A DNA stretch of 64,000 nt from Neonectria sp. B-13 (taxonomy: Eukaryota > Ascomycota > Sordariomycetes > Hypocreales > Nectriaceae), in contig NOKP01000031.1 of NCBI GenBank assembly GCA_002682825.1, positions 761,315 through 825,314 of the forward strand, read 5' to 3'. Made by a program: the position numbers and the translations under genes. Under the pieces are notes generated by a model. That model made no database searches and was not told the origin of the DNA. It saw only the letters and a program-made list of their open reading frames with translations. Shown here piece after piece: positions 30,334-42,542 of the stretch. Every line of letters begins with the position of its first letter. Position 1 is the first letter of the stretch.

Positions 30334-31414
30334 TACCGGATCTAGCCCTTGGCGGACGCTCCGGCTCCGTGCTCTAGGCAGGGACGGCGCCGCTTTTCCG
30401 GTGTTCTCCGGGCCGTGCTCCTCTCCCCTTGATTACTCCATGGATACCTCTCCCATCCGTTTGGCTTCCCCTTGACTAATGCACCCTTCCATTAGACGTT
30501 TTGAAACTCTCAGATGTATGCTAAACATTACGCCAGTCGTGCCAAGTGGCAGTTGATAGTAGTGGAGTCATCATTCTCAGCTGGTTCTGAGCTTGGGGTC
30601 TAGGGTAGCGCAACGTCGGGTTCGGCCTACTACAACACACATGGGTCATCTTGGATCCTTGGAGCTATAAACTACCATAGTACGAAGATTGATTAGCACA
30701 CTCTTCGCACTCAATAGGGAAATCTTGTCGAGATTTGCGGAAGACATCTGCATTTGCGAATCGGTCAAGTATATGTTAGGCACGATGATATCAACCAGTC
30801 TCCCCAATCCAAAATTTGGCAGTATGAGTTTCAAATATGACTGAGCTTCCACCGCTCCCTGTCGAGACATAATATCTCAGTCTGATAGATACCACTGATG
30901 ACAATTATGTAATTTATTCTATTCTAGGCCTTAGTATAATGAATTTACTACGAATACAACGCACAAGTGTTTCGCAACACGTTTATGTTAAAGGCTAAGA
31001 TGAATGTGATAGGAATTGGGACATCGCAGTGTTCTAATTGGCGTGATGTATTAGGCATCCTCAACAGTAGTTAGGGTTTTAAGCATGGGATTAGGGCATT
31101 GAAATTTCGGGGTAAAGACACTCGTCTGGATACGAGAACCTGTAATCATTAAGCGAGAAATGGCCCTTCCATTTCCCGCTATGTGCCCTGAACGGGACTA
31201 ATCTAGCCAAGGCTAGTAAGAAGGCGCGGCTGAGACTACTAGTGATGGAGAATTTAAATGACTGCAAGTTTAGTATGTTGCTAGCACGGTGGTGGAGTTC
31301 ATGGGTGCTGACATTGATAAGACCAATGGGTTTATCATTATTTTAACAGCTTTTAACTCTATAGATGATGAGAGACCTCTATATGTAGTTCTAGTAAATT
31401 CCACTTCGTGATAC
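30334..31414. other. Intergenic region
   Basis: AT-rich, short frames only, no recognised feature. Confidence 0.5.
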
Positions 31415-32797
31415 CTAAGCCCAGTCATCACCGCTCTTCTTCTCACGCTGCTCAAGAACAATATCATTCTTCTCATCCCTATCAGACGTCTCAGAAGCAG
31501 GAGAGTCTGATGTCTTGGGCTGCAGGATACCCATACCGTTTCGGACCCAGTGAACTGAAACATAACCAAGGACATAGACGAAGCCGACCAAGGGGACCAG
31601 GTAGCTAATTCTGGTGCCCTTTGCGTCTGCAATGGCGCCTTGAATAGGAGGGAAAATAGCACCACCAGACACACCCATGACAAGGACACCAGCAGCGCGT
31701 CTGGTGTGGCGGCCAAGATTTTTGGTGCCCATGGCGAAGATGGTGGGATACATGGGAGCCTCGAAGAAGAAGATGGCGATGAGAACTCCGACGCTCGCGG
31801 GGCCGCTACCAGCACTGACGTAGGCTGTCAAGGCGATGGCACAGATGGAATAGACAACCATAATAAAGTCGGCACGAAGGAACATGGCCAGGCCAGTGGC
31901 AAAGAAGCGGCCAACCGTGAAGGTGATGAGGGCATAGCTCAACATAGTGCTGGCCTTGCTGGTAGAGTAGCCTCCATTTTCATGGGCGTAGTTGATGAAG
32001 AATGTGGCAACGGTGACCTGAGCACCAACGTAGCAGAGCTGGGCGCCAAAAGCGAACCACATGTTGTACTGCTTCCAGAAGGAACCCTGAGCGGATTGTC
32101 CGTGGGCTTCATCCTCGATGACCTCCTCCGAAACCTCGGGCAGACGAGTGAAGAGAAAGAGGACTCCGACGGCCGCACCAGCACAGGCGACAGCGAGGTA
32201 GACGAATTGGACATTGGTGAGGCTGTTCTGGTTCTCGCCCGCGAAGAAGTACTTGGAGGCGATCAAAGGACCAATGAAGGAAGCAACACCATTCCAGGAC
32301 TGGCAGAACTGCAAACGCGCGGAAGCGGATTCGGGCTTGCCAATGACGACGGCGTACGAGTTGGCGGCCGTTTCGAGAGTGGCGAGACCGCACGCGATGA
32401 CAAGAGTGCAAGCGCAGAAGCCACCGAAGACAGCCTTGCCGTTGGGGTTGCCGTCGGCGGATTTGGCGACGGGCCAGAAGAGGATAGCACCCAGAGAGTA
32501 AAGACAGAGACCCATCAGGATGGTCAGCTTGTAGCCTCGGCGCTTGAGGACTTCCGCGGCAATGGGAGAGAAGAGGAGATAGCCTCCGCCAAAGTACATG
32601 ACCTGGAGTCCAGTAGACTCCAGGCGGCTAATGCCGAGAACGGTCTGGAAGTGCTTGTTGAGCACATCGAGCAGGCCATAGGAGAAACCCCAGAGGAAGA
32701 AGAGGGAGATGATGAGCGACAGCGGGAAGATGAGAGCTCGACCGGTGAGGTAGCCGCCTGCCAACTGAGGGGCAGCGGTGGGAATGGCACCAGCCAT
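31415..32797 (-). CDS. FucP-like major facilitator sugar transporter
   Basis: A single-exon 460-aa frame with about twelve hydrophobic segments. The N-terminus (FPLSLIISLFFLWGFSYGLLDVLNKHFQ) and the following GGGYLLFSPIAAEVLKRRGYK loop are characteristic of the fucose/galactose/glucose:H+ symporter branch (FucP/GluP) of the MFS. Later signatures include ETAANSYAVVIGKPESASARL, NGVASFIGPL and a C-terminal half with MGVSGGAIFPPIQGAIAD. The cytosolic tail is charged. It probably imports a hexose or deoxyhexose across the plasma membrane. An AT-rich TATA-like stretch lies about 100 bp upstream. The neighbours on both sides are decayed and give no pathway context. Confidence 0.92.
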   Translation of the reverse strand: MAGAIPTAAPQLAGGYLTGRALIFPLSLIISLFFLWGFSYGLLDVLNKHFQTVLGISRLESTGLQVMYFGGGYLLFSPIAAEVLKRRGYKLTILMGLCLYSLGAILFWPVAKSADGNPNGKAVFGGFCACTLVIACGLATLETAANSYAVVIGKPESASARLQFCQSWNGVASFIGPLIASKYFFAGENQNSLTNVQFVYLAVACAGAAVGVLFLFTRLPEVSEEVIEDEAHGQSAQGSFWKQYNMWFAFGAQLCYVGAQVTVATFFINYAHENGGYSTSKASTMLSYALITFTVGRFFATGLAMFLRADFIMVVYSICAIALTAYVSAGSGPASVGVLIAIFFFEAPMYPTIFAMGTKNLGRHTRRAAGVLVMGVSGGAIFPPIQGAIADAKGTRISYLVPLVGFVYVLGYVSVHWVRNGMGILQPKTSDSPASETSDRDEKNDIVLEQREKKSGDDWA

Positions 32798-34548
32798 TAT
32801 GGATGATGATGGTAGGCGGGAGTCGGGAGAAGTGTCGACTGTGATGAGATGAAGCGTGGTGAGGATAGTTCAACAAGCGAATATTACTGTCGTCGATCCG
32901 ATCTTTATATTATATTTCTCCCTTTCTCCGTCTCATACAATTGTAGCTACTTTCGGTGGTGCCATGCACGTACGCATCCACTCTCAACAAAGGTAATCCC
33001 CACGAATCCCCAAGCTTCTCCAGTTTCTGCGCCTGTATACTGGAGACAAGGCGGAGGATCGACTCCAACTTCTCCATGATCCGAGTTCGGCTTGGCACGA
33101 GTTGTCGGACCGGCATCCCCAGACTACCTTAACTAATTGCCCCGTGGCTGAACCTTGCAAGCCCGCTCGCCACCATAGCTCGTAGGTCGAGACCTCCGGA
33201 GACCCCAGGATCGCTCCACATAATAAGCTAGGGGTACGCTCCCGGACCTGAGCACTAGTCATGCGCCCAATAAGAGCCCTACACTTATCATACCAGCCAA
33301 GTACCAACGAGGGCCTTGACCTAAAGCGGATAGGTCACCGAGGACGGTATGTGGAGGAGTTGGGGGAGTATCGCCGAGAGCACGACCGTGTATAGCTTCA
33401 TTGTTTTGGCTAGAAAAGCGGCATTTATCTTGCGCCGCTCGGTCAACGAGGATCTCACCGCATCGAGTGGTATGTTGGCTATTGTATTATCCCCATACCT
33501 GCTGGTCAAGGCTTTGTAGAATCGGCCCTTCCTGGCCGCTTGTCACACGCTATTTGATGAGAATCTCAGTCGAGACAAATCTTCCTGTTTGAGACTATCT
33601 TCAGGGATGACCCACTGTCGGTGGCGGGCGGTACGTTGGAGGCTCATGTGACGAGCAAATGCTGTATATAAGATCCGAGCCTTTGTCGCATTGGAGGAAT
33701 TTCCTTGAAAGCGCATATGCTGGGCTGCTTCAGGTGTTCAAATAAATCGCGTTGGTAAGGTAGCGGGAAGTAGCACCGGAGGCAGAATGCCTGTCCACAA
33801 TGCGCGCCCTCATCCGTAAAGCCTGCTTCCGTCCTGTTCCAAACTTCTGCAGCGGTCACACGTTGATTTGTTGTTGAACGCATAGTCGTGCGTCCCATGG
33901 CTGGCCAGATACCGCTGCTTAACGCGATGTGAAATGCGACTTTTAATTAGGCGATGGTGCCAAATGAGGTGGGCGATGCTAAATGAGGTGGGCGATGGTA
34001 TCAGCCGTCTTGGCTCCCGGGAAACCACATGGCGTCCAGGGATCCTGAATATAGGTACATGGACTGGAGAAGAAAAAAAGACAGTACTCAAATAATTGTT
34101 CAAAACCCTCATCTGTTGAGTCTCTGGATTGTGGAAGAAATCACCTGGGGTAAAATGAGTAAATATTACATTTGTTGGGTGCTGATGACATCTCCCCAGC
34201 AGTGTTTGACGTTGTGACGGCCCCTGGTGGATGCTCAAAGCATCATCGAGACACTTGCCAACCTCCGAGTCTCGTTTGACCATCCATATGGTGCGTTGAC
34301 TTGCGCCCAATTCTGGATGTTGACATGCTTGGGCTTGTCACGATAAGTTTAGTTGTGCAGGGTTTAACTCGACTTCTAGCATGCCTGGGAATCTGGGCGT
34401 GTTGCACCAAACCACCGCCAACGCCACATTAATGTAGACTAGGCCCTGTCTACGGAACTAAATTTCCAACTGCCGAAGAGGAGCAAATGCTTTTACCCCT
34501 CTCTTTATTTCACCTCTTCTATCCACTACCTGGGGATAAATGGCTCGA
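32798..34548. other. 1.75-kb gene-free interval
   Basis: Small frames on both strands with no domain. A cysteine-containing minus-strand frame at 33644-33898 was examined and not supported. Confidence 0.45.
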
Positions 34549-34805
34549 TCATTGAGCATAAGTGTCATGAGCAATGTAGAGTTCACCCTCGAAGCCAACG
34601 GCCTCGAATGAGTTAATGCTGGCGGTGACCCAGTTGGCTATGGAGATTTTACTGGCGCTGATCCACTGCCACGGCGCGGAGATGGCAGCTCGACAGGGTC
34701 CACCGCCGCCGATCACGAGTGCAGGTTTGCCCCGAGCCTTAGAGGGGACATCTGGGAAGTTCTGTGGAAATACACCACCCACATCGGCACAGTACATACT
34801 CTTGC
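34549..34805 (-). pseudogene. Shikimate/quinate dehydrogenase-like fragment
   Basis: A minus-strand open stretch reads ADVGGVF..., then GKPALVIGGGGPCRAAISA and a WQWISASKISIAN segment. This matches the NAD(P)-binding start of fungal shikimate dehydrogenase domains, with a GGGG-x-CRAA glycine loop and the ASKIYIxN strand. About 80 residues are left. The upstream frame (34800-34980) is shifted relative to it, and nothing downstream continues the domain. It is a relic of a gene acting on shikimate or quinate, or of a related regulator that reuses this fold. Confidence 0.45.
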
Positions 34806-35275
34806 GTCTAATGAAACAACCCGAGTTTTGTTCTCAGCCACGTTAGGCTCTGCCTCATGTAAGCGCAGTGCTAGGGTCGAGTTGTCAAGATTGCCACGTG
34901 GAAGCTCAGCAGGATTGGCAGCTGTCGACGTGTCTTGCTGAGGCTCATCTTGATGGATAGCTGACGGGTCCTTGCCTGGCAACCCTAGGGTACATAAGCA
35001 CCTTCCAACGCTTCACCAATGCGGCAGCCGGGATGAGGCGCCCTTTAAAATGATGTTTTTAGGGCCGGTGGTCCAGTTCGGAGCTCCGGCGGGGAGGTCG
35101 GAGAGTCCGGAAAACCCCGCCCCCAGCCAACACCGGTGCCCGGGGTTTAGTATAAACAGATAATCTTGAACAGAGGATTTGACAAACATCAGCCTGCGGA
35201 CTACAAAAGAAACATCATCTCCAGTGTAGAACAAGAATGAAACTCTCAAGCTCACTTAAAAAGTGACACTCCAAT
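34806..35275. other. Promoter-proximal region of the RTA1 gene
   Basis: Possible continuation of the dehydrogenase relic on the minus strand up to about 34980; otherwise non-coding. Confidence 0.35.
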
Positions 35276-36246
35276 ATGTCTTCAGATTCGAAACCATACT
35301 TTAAATATTATCACTACGATCCGTCTTTGGCGGCTGCATGTGTTTTTGCAGTTTTATTCGGACTGTCAACCGTTTGGCACCTGCTTTTAATTATAAAGCA
35401 TAAAACTTGGTACTTTGTTCCTTTGTTTGTTGGCGGCATCTGTACGTATAGTTGTTGTTCCCTACCACATCCGCATTGCCGTACCTGCTAACTCAATGCG
35501 GCTGTAGTCGAAATCGTTGGATATGCGGCTCGTGGAGTATCCAGCAGCCAGGTGCCAAATTTGACAATCGCCCCTTATGTTATCCAAACCCTTCTTATAC
35601 TTGTGGCTCCAGCACTCCTGGCAGCTAGCATGTACATGATCTTGGGCCGCATCATTGTCAGCGTGGATGGCGAGTCTTACAGTCTCATCAAGAAGAGATG
35701 GTTGACGAAGGTCTTCGTGACGAGCGATGTAATCACGTTCTTTGTCCAGCTTGCTGGTATGTATGCCTCCTGTTTCGCTGCGGAACCCCTAATAAGAGGC
35801 TACTCTAACTTAGTCTAGGCGGTGGACTTATGGCTAGTTCACGCGCATCAACGGCAAAGAGGGGCTCTCGTATTGTCTTGGCAGGACTACTCATCCAGAT
35901 CATCATTTTCGGCTTCTTCATTGCCGTCGCGCTCATCTTTCAACTTCGGTTACGTGCTATGCCAACACCCCAATCCCGCAACCCATCGATACCATGGAAC
36001 AAGTACCTGAATATATTGTACGTCACCAGTACGTTCATCATGGGTCGGTCAATCGTTCGTGTGGCCGAGTTCATTGAGGGTTTCAAGGGGACCATCATTC
36101 TACATGAGGTTTATCTCTATGTGTTTGATGCAGTTCCGATGGCGGCAGTGATGGTTGTCTTTAACATCTGGTACCCGTTCAACTTTTCGGACCTAATGAA
36201 AAAGCGACAAAGGGTTGAGGGGGAGCAGACTGACATTGAACTATAG
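35276..36246 (+). CDS. RTA1-like seven-transmembrane protein (lipid-translocating exporter family)
   Basis: Three exons, 35276-35441, 35508-35756 and 35819-36246, join to 280 aa with good splice signals. The protein is almost entirely membrane: about seven helices. Family hallmarks are EIVGYAAR after the second helix, APALLAASMYMILGRII, SDVITFFVQLAGGG, RVAEFIEG and HEVYLYVFDAVPM. Yeast and mould relatives (RTA1, RTM1, RSB1) affect resistance to azole-like or toxic compounds and sphingoid base export; the transported molecule here is unknown. It is convergent with a Zn2Cys6 regulator whose stop lies 316 bp away. Confidence 0.9.
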
Positions 36247-36562
36247 AATCACGTCACCTAGAACCTACAGAGCCTGGGATAGTAAACAGGGCGAGACGAG
36301 GCAGTTGAGGTCTCGCTTTAGGTCAGAATCAAGAGAGTTATGGATGCAGATTTTACTTCATGGTATCATCAATTATGATGTAGTTGTTGGATTTACGTCG
36401 AATAGTAGGATTGGCGATATCAATGATAATACAAGGGACCTGTAATCGAGCTGGGTGTTGATTGTTTTGACATAGGCTAGTTATATAGGTCTTCATAGGC
36501 CTCTTTAGCCAACAAAAAGCTGTGTAATAATATCGCGGTAGGGTCCTAGAAATCTAGACGCC

Positions 36563-39149
36563 TTAAAGTTCATAGCTCCAGTCTAAGTATTCGTTAAACC
36601 AAACCGCGGGATCAATGCCTTGAAGTACATCATCATTGGCACACGGCCTGGTTCCGGAGAGGCTTTGTATCGGTGTTTGGTCTTGTGGCAAGCTCGGCTC
36701 CTCGTAGTGTACCGAGTCCATCGTCGCTCCCTGGGTGACATTCATGGCCCAGTCACCCATAGCACTGTACTTGTCATTCCCGCCTTGAATTTTGAGAGCT
36801 TGCGTCTCCCGAGATACAAGGTCTGCCCATCGCTCCAGCTTTTCCCGCGTAAGGCGAATCTTAAGAGCGCTCATGCTCCAAGGATTGTTAATATCGACCC
36901 CGCCCACATGTGTAGACGGAATTTGGAATGTTGCACTGGCTTCCTCGAAACGAGAACAAACCAAAGTAAGTATTCGAGGGATATTGATCGATAGTCCGGG
37001 CTGTTGTCGTAGGTGCACTTGTAGCCCAGCCACAGCGGTTGCTAGTTTCGTGTCTGACGCCTTCCGCACCATGTTTTGCCCGAACAAGCAAGGTTCCTCA
37101 TCCTCACCCGCGATGACGCGGTTGGCAGCGATTGCTTCAGGCGAGCTACCAGTTTCCAAACCGTCTTTGTAAGAACCTGCTTTGCGGGTCCCGGTGCTCG
37201 GATTGGGTGATGCAGACAATTCGACATCGAACATCGTTCGAGGAGTTTCAAGCCTGGCCCACCGTCCAAGCATGGCAATGCTGTAGACGAGTTGCGCGGC
37301 CAATTCTGTGGTTTGGCAGTAGTATGCGGATACTGGCACAGCGAGCCAGTTATCGAACCAGGCGATAAGGGCATTGCGTGTGAGATATAGCTGCTTGAGG
37401 GTGTTTCCGCCATCCGAAGTATTCAAGGTGAGAGAACTAGATATCGAGTTTATTTCGTCGCTGTCGATAATGGAAGGTTCATACAGTCGAAGAGTTGCGC
37501 TGTGCAGATAAGTCATGAAGATTCCTGGTGGTTGGTCAGTCAGCGATGTCTTTGCTCGAACGGGTAGAAGGCACGGACTATCTGTTTTCAGCTGAACTGG
37601 GAGGCTTTCACGCAAACGATCCAATTCGCACTGGAAGCTAGCAACATGCTCCGCCATGAGTGTCGACGAGAGTGCTGATAAATCACCGAGAATGTTATCT
37701 TTGGACTTAAGTTGATGGATCCGCTCCGCCAAGTGCTGTATCCGGACGAGGTAGACGAGTGATAGGTCGGATGGGTGTTCACCGTCGGATTCAAGGTCAT
37801 TCAAGCACTCCTGGATATAATCCGTGTATCGATCTGATTCTATCTTCTGGAGGTTGATGGACATGCTGTGACGGGTCAGTCCGTCCATTGCAAGCAAAAG
37901 GATGGGTGGGTGCACTAGGCAACTTACCATGAGGTCATGAACCACACACCAGCCAATGCCCTCCTTTCTTCGTTTGTGCGGGCTGCCGGGGCTGCAGATC
38001 TCGTCGAGATGAAGACATTTCCACTGTGAGGCAGAGGGTAATGATGCAGGCCTAGTTCCCCGACTAAGGTAGCGGCGAGATGTAGGAGGGTGTTCAGCTG
38101 TGCATGTACGAAGCAGTGGTACTGGTACCAGCCAACAATTACAACGATACCAAGTAGCATATCCAGTGACTTTTCTGACCGAATGAGCATGTGGTCAGCA
38201 ATATGCTTCATCAGGTGATACATCTGAGCACGCATCGATTTTAGACTGCGGACGGAGGCCACCATCCGGATGGCGGACATCAGGAAAGGCCGTGTCGACT
38301 TCAGACTAGCTGCGGAGACATTGGAGGGGATTACCACAAACGGATGAAGCCGTTGCAGCTGAGTTCGGTAAAAGTTCAATAGAGCCTCATCCGTATCCGG
38401 CGGAGGCGGTGGGTCGCCGCTCTGTGTGCGGCAGATGCATAGCGGGGGAGCATATGAGTTGTAAACCTCTGGAATGACCCACGGGTTTTGGCTGGGCTGA
38501 AAGGAGCCGCCTGGAATCGCTGAAGGTATTGGCTGTCCAGAAGCGCCCGCTTCGGTCTCTGCTGGTAAAGAGTCTGGGTCCGTGGAGGGCTCAGTGCTAG
38601 AAAGATCGCCTGATGCCGTAAGGATATTGACCAGACCGTTTAGTCTCTCCTCTATCTGAGAAGTTCGTCTGATCTAGTCAGTCATCTGAATGGGTAACTC
38701 GCATACGAGAAGCCCCATGAAGGAATGCCTGGTGTAAAGTATGCAAATCGGCGGTGTCTGGAAAACTCTCACTTACGAAGGCTTGACTTGTCTCTTCTTA
38801 CGAGGACGACGAACTTGGTCTGAGCAGTCTTTCAGCAGTCTCTGACATCTTTACGGACAAATGTTAGCTTGCTTACTTATCCCTCGACCTATGCACCGAG
38901 AAGCAGCCAAGATGCTACTACGTAGTAGGCTCACCTGTCACATTTGGAATTGGGAGTCAGATTCGTCCGAATACACTTGGCCTTGGTCGCGGCACATGGT
39001 CCACAAGCAGCCCCCCATCTGGCCGCAGGCACATTGGGACAACCGAACTGATTAGACATGCTGTTGGTGCTACCGATGCTGCTGGAGTCGTCCATTTCGG
39101 CTTCCAGAACAGGCGGCCAGCTTCCAGTCGAGTTCGCGCACGAATCCAC
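36563..39149 (-). CDS. Zn2Cys6 transcription factor
   Basis: A multi-exon minus-strand gene. The first exon starts at 39149 (or at the internal MSNQFG) and holds the first half of the zinc cluster (ACGPCAATKAKCIR). An intron interrupts the cluster after KCDR. The second exon supplies CQRLLKDC and a basic RRPRKKR patch. A third exon, about 38665-37925, contains a Pro-rich linker and the first part of the regulatory domain (LLNFYRTQLQRLHPFVVIP). The last exon, about 37875-36563, has the remainder and ends WFNEYLDWSYEL. The spacer between Cys 3 and 4 is longer than usual (about ten residues), as in a known subclass. The order and lengths fit fungal_trans regulators of about 730 aa. It is convergent with the RTA1 gene; a regulatory link is conjecture. 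Confidence 0.88.
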
Positions 39150-39832
39150 GCTCGCTGCAACAGGCAGTTTCCGGGTCGCTGCAAGTCCGGCGGAGGTTAT
39201 CAGGGGTTGGGGGCTTGATGTCGTTCCTTGGCGGCCCTAAATGATATTCACGTCGGCGATGACGTGAACCGGCGTTTATCTAAAAATTCCGGTCCCTGGT
39301 GGAGGGGATTTGGAAGACCACTTGCGGCGTTGCAACAACGGGGCTGAGTCGAGCATTTAGCGGGCTGATTGGCAGAGCCTCCGTTTGGTCCCGGGCGCAC
39401 GATGTAGTCTACCGGGGGCGGAGTTTTAAACAAACGGTTCAGAGCCGTCTTTCATAAGCTTGCCGCTACAGTGCTTGTTAATCAGCATGGACAGACGGGG
39501 AGAAGTCGCTACGCTACAAATATGTCTGGATCGAGATCTTGACGATAGGGTGGGGCGTGGCTGATGAGTTTTCAAGCACCGGTTTGAACGGGTTTGGCAG
39601 AAATCTAGTTGCAAAGGTCACTTTCCTTAGCAGTAGCTTCGCGTAAGGCAATTCATGAGATGAGTTACCAATGTCTCGTCACTGCCACTTCAGGTATTGG
39701 TATCAGAAAAGCGTTGGATATGGTACTCTAATATAGATTAGGCTCTAGTGTAAGATGTAAGAAATAATGCTGTATATATCACAACAGGAAGTTCAATAGC
39801 AACTTAGCCAAGTACCCAAGAAAGATAAATCC
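39150..39832. other. Intergenic region
   Basis: Promoter of the regulator on one side and 3' flank of the phosphoesterase on the other. No further feature seen. Confidence 0.5.
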
Positions 39833-41178
39833 TTATATGCTCAAACAGATGATAGTCACTAAGCTTATTATGAAAGGCGAAGTAGAAAAGTCCTGGGGTG
39901 CGATCAAAGAACGCGCACTGCTTGTGACTCCGAGATACGTTTTCTCATTCAACGTTGAATCGTAGTAATCCGTGTTGAAAGTCGAGTTTAAGGAGACCCT
40001 GCCAACAATATCGCCCGACTCTAGGCGGATGTGGGTGTCGACCGTATTGTCTCTGAGTCCTTCTTGCGTGACAAAAATCTGGCGCGCACCCCGAATCCAG
40101 TCACCATAGCCACCATAGCCCGTGTGTTGGCCGTAGCATAGGTTGATGCCGTTGCCGGCAATTGACATGTCCGAAAGCTGAGAGTCCCATTTATAGCACC
40201 AGGAATTTCCGTGGTCATGGCCGTAAAATAGTCCGATAATGCCTGGTGTCGCGACCAGAGCGCGCATGAAGGGCAAATCCTGATCTCCATAGTCACAATT
40301 CCCACTATCGTCGCCCTCGCGGCACCACCCGTCTCCCTGCTGCACAACGGATTCTTCGTTGATGCCGGGCTGGAGGTGCTGATCAGGGCCCTTGTCCTCC
40401 TGGAATATGTAGGTGGCGTGGATGGGAATGTGAACAAAGGCAAGTGAAGGGATTTCCCTCTCATATTCTTCGACCAGGGCGGTATTGGTCTCGTTGAACC
40501 ATTCTACCACACTCGAGTCAACCCAGTTGGGTTGAGCTCCGCCCTGGTAAAAAGAACCGCCACGGCTATCGAAGAACCACAAAAGGAGTTCGGGAGTGCA
40601 ATCTTCGGCTGTAGTACAATTCGATGCGTAGACAGGCAGGTAGTAATTAGTGACACCAGCGTTGGTTGTATTAATCATTGCGTCAGTCCGGGAACCGGGC
40701 CACATATGTTCGCGCTCCAAGATGCCTTCCCCATTGATGTTGCGATTGTGGTCATGGTTTCCATACGCAGACGCCCAGGTCAGATTTCGATCAACCATGG
40801 GAGCGACGATCTGGTCAATGTAATGGGTGCTATTTTCGCGATATGTGTCTTCGCCATTTATAAGGTCTCCATTGAGAATGACTAGATCGGGCGGGTCGAA
40901 GTCTAGGATATCACTCATGACCTTGACTGAGGCACGGTCTTGGTCCGGACCCGTGCCCGACGCATCTGCTCTTGTTTTTAGTGACACGACGTTTGATTCG
41001 GGTGAATTGTCGTATACGAACCTTGTGCAAAGTGGAGGTCCGAGAAAATACTGATTTGGAAGGTTCCGTCTGCATTGAACCGGAGCGGATCCAAATCCTC
41101 ATTGTTGATCACACGGGGACTGGCGGCTTGAAGAGATCGTCCTGCAAGGAGAATAACCAGGGCAGCCGCGCGTGACAT
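39833..41178 (-). CDS. Calcineurin-like metallophosphoesterase, Dcr2/PAP-like, with signal peptide
   Basis: Two exons, 41178-41022 and 40965-39833, give 429 aa. The N-terminus is hydrophobic (AAALVILLAGRSLQAAS), a likely signal peptide. The dimetal site motifs appear in order: SDLH (Asp47, His49), NGDL (Asp86), GNHD, the HIPIHA region and GHDH. This is the pattern of the fungal Dcr2-type branch of the PPP superfamily. The C-terminus ends in a hydrophobic stretch (FIISLVTIICLSI) after a Ser-rich segment, compatible with a GPI-anchor signal. If both signals work, the enzyme is a cell-surface or vacuolar phosphatase and not the cytosolic Dcr2 homologue. The substrate is unknown. Confidence 0.88.
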
Positions 41179-42542
41179 CTCCTAGCGGGCTTTTCAGGAG
41201 GTAGTTAACTATCCTCGTTGACTGTCGTGAATGATTTCCGAGCAAGAGTATTGTATCGAGTTCGTCGCAAGAGCAGAGAGACCTTTGTTGTGAACGGTGT
41301 TGTAATACAACTCTTCACTGAGCCGGATGCGGGGATTGATACGATAAAGAGAAGAAGAGAAAGCATTTATTCTATGCGTAGTTTTCGTTCTCCGTAAAGC
41401 CATAAATACTGAGGCCAGGCAATTGGTTAATGTTGGCGCCAAGTGCCAAGTGCCAAGTGCCAAGTAGTATCAAGTAGGGTTCTGTTAGAAGGCAAGTAGG
41501 TTACAAGGGCAGAGGAATAGCCCTTCTGGGACTAGCACAGATCGGCTCCGCCAACAGCGTACGATATTTGGGGGAAAAAACTGGATTTGTAATATAAAGA
41601 ATTTGCTAGCATGGGTAGTACCGCCTTACCTGCAGGCTGCTGACATTTTAATCTACGGAGATCATGTTGTAGATAGGCCCGAAAAAGCTGTCACCGCCTC
41701 TATCGGACTTAAGAGGCGTATATTTCCGCAAGAGTAATAACTTAAGCTTTGTGTTCCTTGTCCTGGTCGTCATTGATGGACATCGTCATACGTGAGCGTA
41801 GAGGTCCACATATCCGAACTATCCGGCCACAGGTGACCTCACGTTTACTACCCACCATGTTAATGTGGCCCATGTAGTAAATCGGAATTGTCAAATTCTA
41901 TAAAAGCTTCAACATCTTTATATGACGTTCATGCACGATAATATGAGACAAGTTCTCGTTCTGTTAGAACTTTCTGTTTGATTTTAACGTTTGAAGCTGC
42001 ATCGAATCCTGCAGGGGAACCCATGCCCCTACGAGAGCAAAGCAGCTCATGAGGCCTCCCGATTACAAGTACATGCTTCGGCGGGTTTTAGACTCGTTGG
42101 CACTACCTCCGTGGTACCCACCTTTGGCATGGGGCATTGCTCTTGGCGATTCGAGTTGTGTGATGAGTGCCGATGATATAAGCTGCACAAGACCGAAGTA
42201 GCGGCTTGGCGCAGTGGCTTAGCCACAGCATACGCGCAGACATTCTCAATCGAGGTCCAACTTGTCAAGTGAGAGTTTTGCGAATGGGACTGTGGGACAA
42301 GAGCCGCGCGTTCACCTATCGCCGAGTTTCTGTGCATTGGTTCTCCAGTCTATCGATTGTCCCTTTTGCTGGTGGTTATGTGATAGATTTATAATGCTTC
42401 ACATGGGACGATGTGCAAGTATAAATAAAGATGACTGTCAGTGACTCAATGCTTTATTTGGGCCTACTGGCTTGACATTGTTAGATCATCACTCGCTTGT
42501 GGCTGATATTGTCATTTTCTGAGAGATTTGTGCCATTCCTCA
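41179..42542. other. Intergenic region with short tandem repeat
   Basis: No gene supported. A weak A-box-like sequence at about 42215 was considered and rejected as a tRNA. The 7-bp tandem repeat is listed separately. Confidence 0.45.
41437..41465. repeat. Four 7-bp tandem repeats
   Basis: The unit GCCAAGT is repeated four times in the upstream region of the phosphoesterase gene, about 260 bp from its start codon. It is a slippage-type microsatellite. Confidence 0.85.

Noticed and set aside
31640..32806. 388-codon plus-strand frame
   Set aside because: It is the exact antisense of the sugar transporter; its Glu/Gly-rich composition is that of a complementary-strand shadow.
42195..42275. tRNA-like A box (TTGGCGCAGTGG) on the plus strand
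   Set aside because: The D-arm looks plausible, but no anticodon stem and no proper T-loop follow.
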